Assembly (NCBI GenBank): GCA_016715465.1
Contig: JADKAA010000024.1
Span: 434,001-498,000, forward strand
Direction: 5' to 3'
Source of the DNA: Saprospiraceae bacterium
GTDB taxonomy: Bacteria; Bacteroidota; Bacteroidia; Chitinophagales; Saprospiraceae
DNA length: 64,000 nt
In this document: positions 63,176 to 64,000 of the stretch, piece after piece
Position numbering within the stretch: the first letter of the stretch is position 1
Layout of the letters: the number at the start of each line of letters is the position of its first letter
The notes under the pieces: generated by a model
Seen by the model: only the letters and a program-made list of their open reading frames with translations
Told to the model about the DNA's origin: nothing
Database searches by the model: none
Position numbers and translations under genes: made by a program

Positions 63176-63880
63176 ATGGCTGAAGTTGTAGTAGCCCCTA
63201 TTGAAGTCAAACCCAGTGAACCGTGGTTTGGCAAGAATGAAAAAAAGTTAATCAATGATCCTCTGCACATTGATAACCCGATAACAGTTCAGGTATTGGG
63301 CGTGTGTTCTGCACTTGCAGTCACCACCATGGTAAAACCTGCATTGATCATGGGTATATCAGTGGCATTGGTTACAGGGTTTTCCAATTTGGTGATCTCA
63401 TTGATTAGAAACGGCATTCCTAAACAAATCAGGATGATTGTCCAATTGGTCGTCATCGCTGTCCTGGTTACCATTGTAGAGCAGGTGTTGAAAGCATTTT
63501 CTTTTGATGTGTGGAAACAGTTGTCCGTATTCATTGGTCTTATCATTACCAACTGTATCGTTATGGGTCGATTGGAAGCGTTTGCTATGGCCAATAAGCC
63601 CTGGCCATCATTTTTGGATGGCATCGGCAATGGACTGGGTTACGCATGGATACTGGTTGCCATAGCAGCCATTCGCGAGTTTTTTGGCAGGGGAGCAATC
63701 CTGGGGTATAAAATTCTAGGTCCTTCGTCCGAGTTTTTAATCAACACAAAATCCAGTTCCTTGCTAAGTTGGTACCAGCCAAATGGTTTAATGGTATTGC
63801 CGGCTTCTGCCATGCTTCTCATTACCATCATCATTTGGATTCAACGTTCAAAAGAAGCTAAGTTGGTAGACATTTCCTAA
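63176..63880 (+). CDS. nqrD: Na+-translocating NADH:quinone reductase subunit D
   Basis: 234 residues, six helices; TNCIVMGRLEAFAMANKPW contains the conserved Cys of the NqrD/RnfE iron site and AIREFFGRGAILG the usual end motif. It is about 20 residues longer than typical NqrD at the N-terminus (MAEVVVAPIEVKPSEPWFG). Twenty-two bases after nqrC. Confidence 0.95.
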   Translation: MAEVVVAPIEVKPSEPWFGKNEKKLINDPLHIDNPITVQVLGVCSALAVTTMVKPALIMGISVALVTGFSNLVISLIRNGIPKQIRMIVQLVVIAVLVTIVEQVLKAFSFDVWKQLSVFIGLIITNCIVMGRLEAFAMANKPWPSFLDGIGNGLGYAWILVAIAAIREFFGRGAILGYKILGPSSEFLINTKSSSLLSWYQPNGLMVLPASAMLLITIIIWIQRSKEAKLVDIS

Positions 63881-63915
63881 TTGGTATTTTATCAAATTAA
63901 AAATTAACCTAAAAT

Positions 63916-64000
63916 ATGGATCTTCTCAATATATTTATCAAGTCGGCCTTCATTGAAAATATGATACTGGCCTATTTCATTGGTATGTGTTCTTTCCTGG
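63916..64000 (+). CDS. nqrE: Na+-translocating NADH:quinone reductase subunit E, start only
   Basis: Reads MDLLNIFIKSAFIENMILAY and then FIGMCSFL before the window ends; this is the canonical NqrE opening, including the Cys of the first half-motif. nqrF should follow outside. Confidence 0.9.
   Translation, partial: MDLLNIFIKSAFIENMILAYFIGMCSFL

Noticed and set aside
1..64000. tRNA and rRNA genes
   Set aside because: Gene-free gaps were read on both strands and no cloverleaf with a TTCGANNCC-type arm and acceptor pairing could be supported.

Overview
The window looks like a chromosomal contig from a Bacteroidota member, most likely a Saprospiria/Saprospiraceae-type organism. Evidence seen: type IX secretion (T9SS) type A and type B C-terminal sorting domains, Bacteroidota-restricted families (DUF6089, FISUMP, DUF2723/GT117, fused E1 alpha-beta dehydrogenase, GlmU-like protein), TAnnTTTG-type -7 promoter boxes upstream of many genes, and no clear Shine-Dalgarno sequences. 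No rRNA, tRNA or CRISPR array was recognised.

Layout. 1-5.7 kb: edge of an NAD-reducing [NiFe]-hydrogenase operon (hoxF), a trans-sulfuration PLP enzyme divergent from an Lrp regulator, an OsmC protein, then an AT-rich pair (K+ channel, DUF4236 protein). 5.7-12.5 kb: a very large sortilin-like BNR protein, a Fic protein, MOSC and DUF6089 proteins. 12.5-25 kb: an accessory region with dispersed repeats, a secreted M43 metalloprotease gene interrupted by a complete 1338-bp IS4-family element (9-bp target duplication), and a 5.6-kb secreted metalloprotease paralogue. 25-35 kb: paaZ-like gene, FISUMP lipoprotein-like secreted protein, a MazEF pair with a beheaded antitoxin, GH13 lipoprotein, a second repeat cluster, thiolase, acyl-CoA dehydrogenase and SCP2 protein. 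35-41 kb: minus-strand housekeeping block (YkgJ, spermidine-synthase-like, GlmU-like, L31, DUF2807, E1). 41-50 kb: arsenosugar pair (AhpD-like + ArsS), Lrp, dipeptide epimerase, and an MbnP/MbnH pair. 48-59 kb: envelope genes (Ig-like lipoprotein, LptB, two small envelope proteins, GT117), RpiB, M28 peptidase, YhhN, Gfo/Idh, FabG. 59.5-64 kb: Na+-translocating NADH:quinone reductase operon nqrABCDE, running off the edge.

Two points matter for interpretation. First, four strongly conserved genes (PLP enzyme, paaZ, dipeptide epimerase, nqrA) each carry exactly one apparent single-base deletion, at least three of them in short A/T homopolymers; this pattern looks more like consensus error than decay. 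Second, there are real-looking structural novelties: a repeated ~170-bp element with 28-bp terminal inverted repeats embedded in a larger composite repeat, a G10 tract at the start of the IS-disrupted protease gene, an MbnH-like dihaem enzyme with a CxxYH first haem site, a membrane-anchored form of NqrA, a MazE lacking its DNA-binding strand, and a candidate minus-strand small RNA upstream of nqrA.
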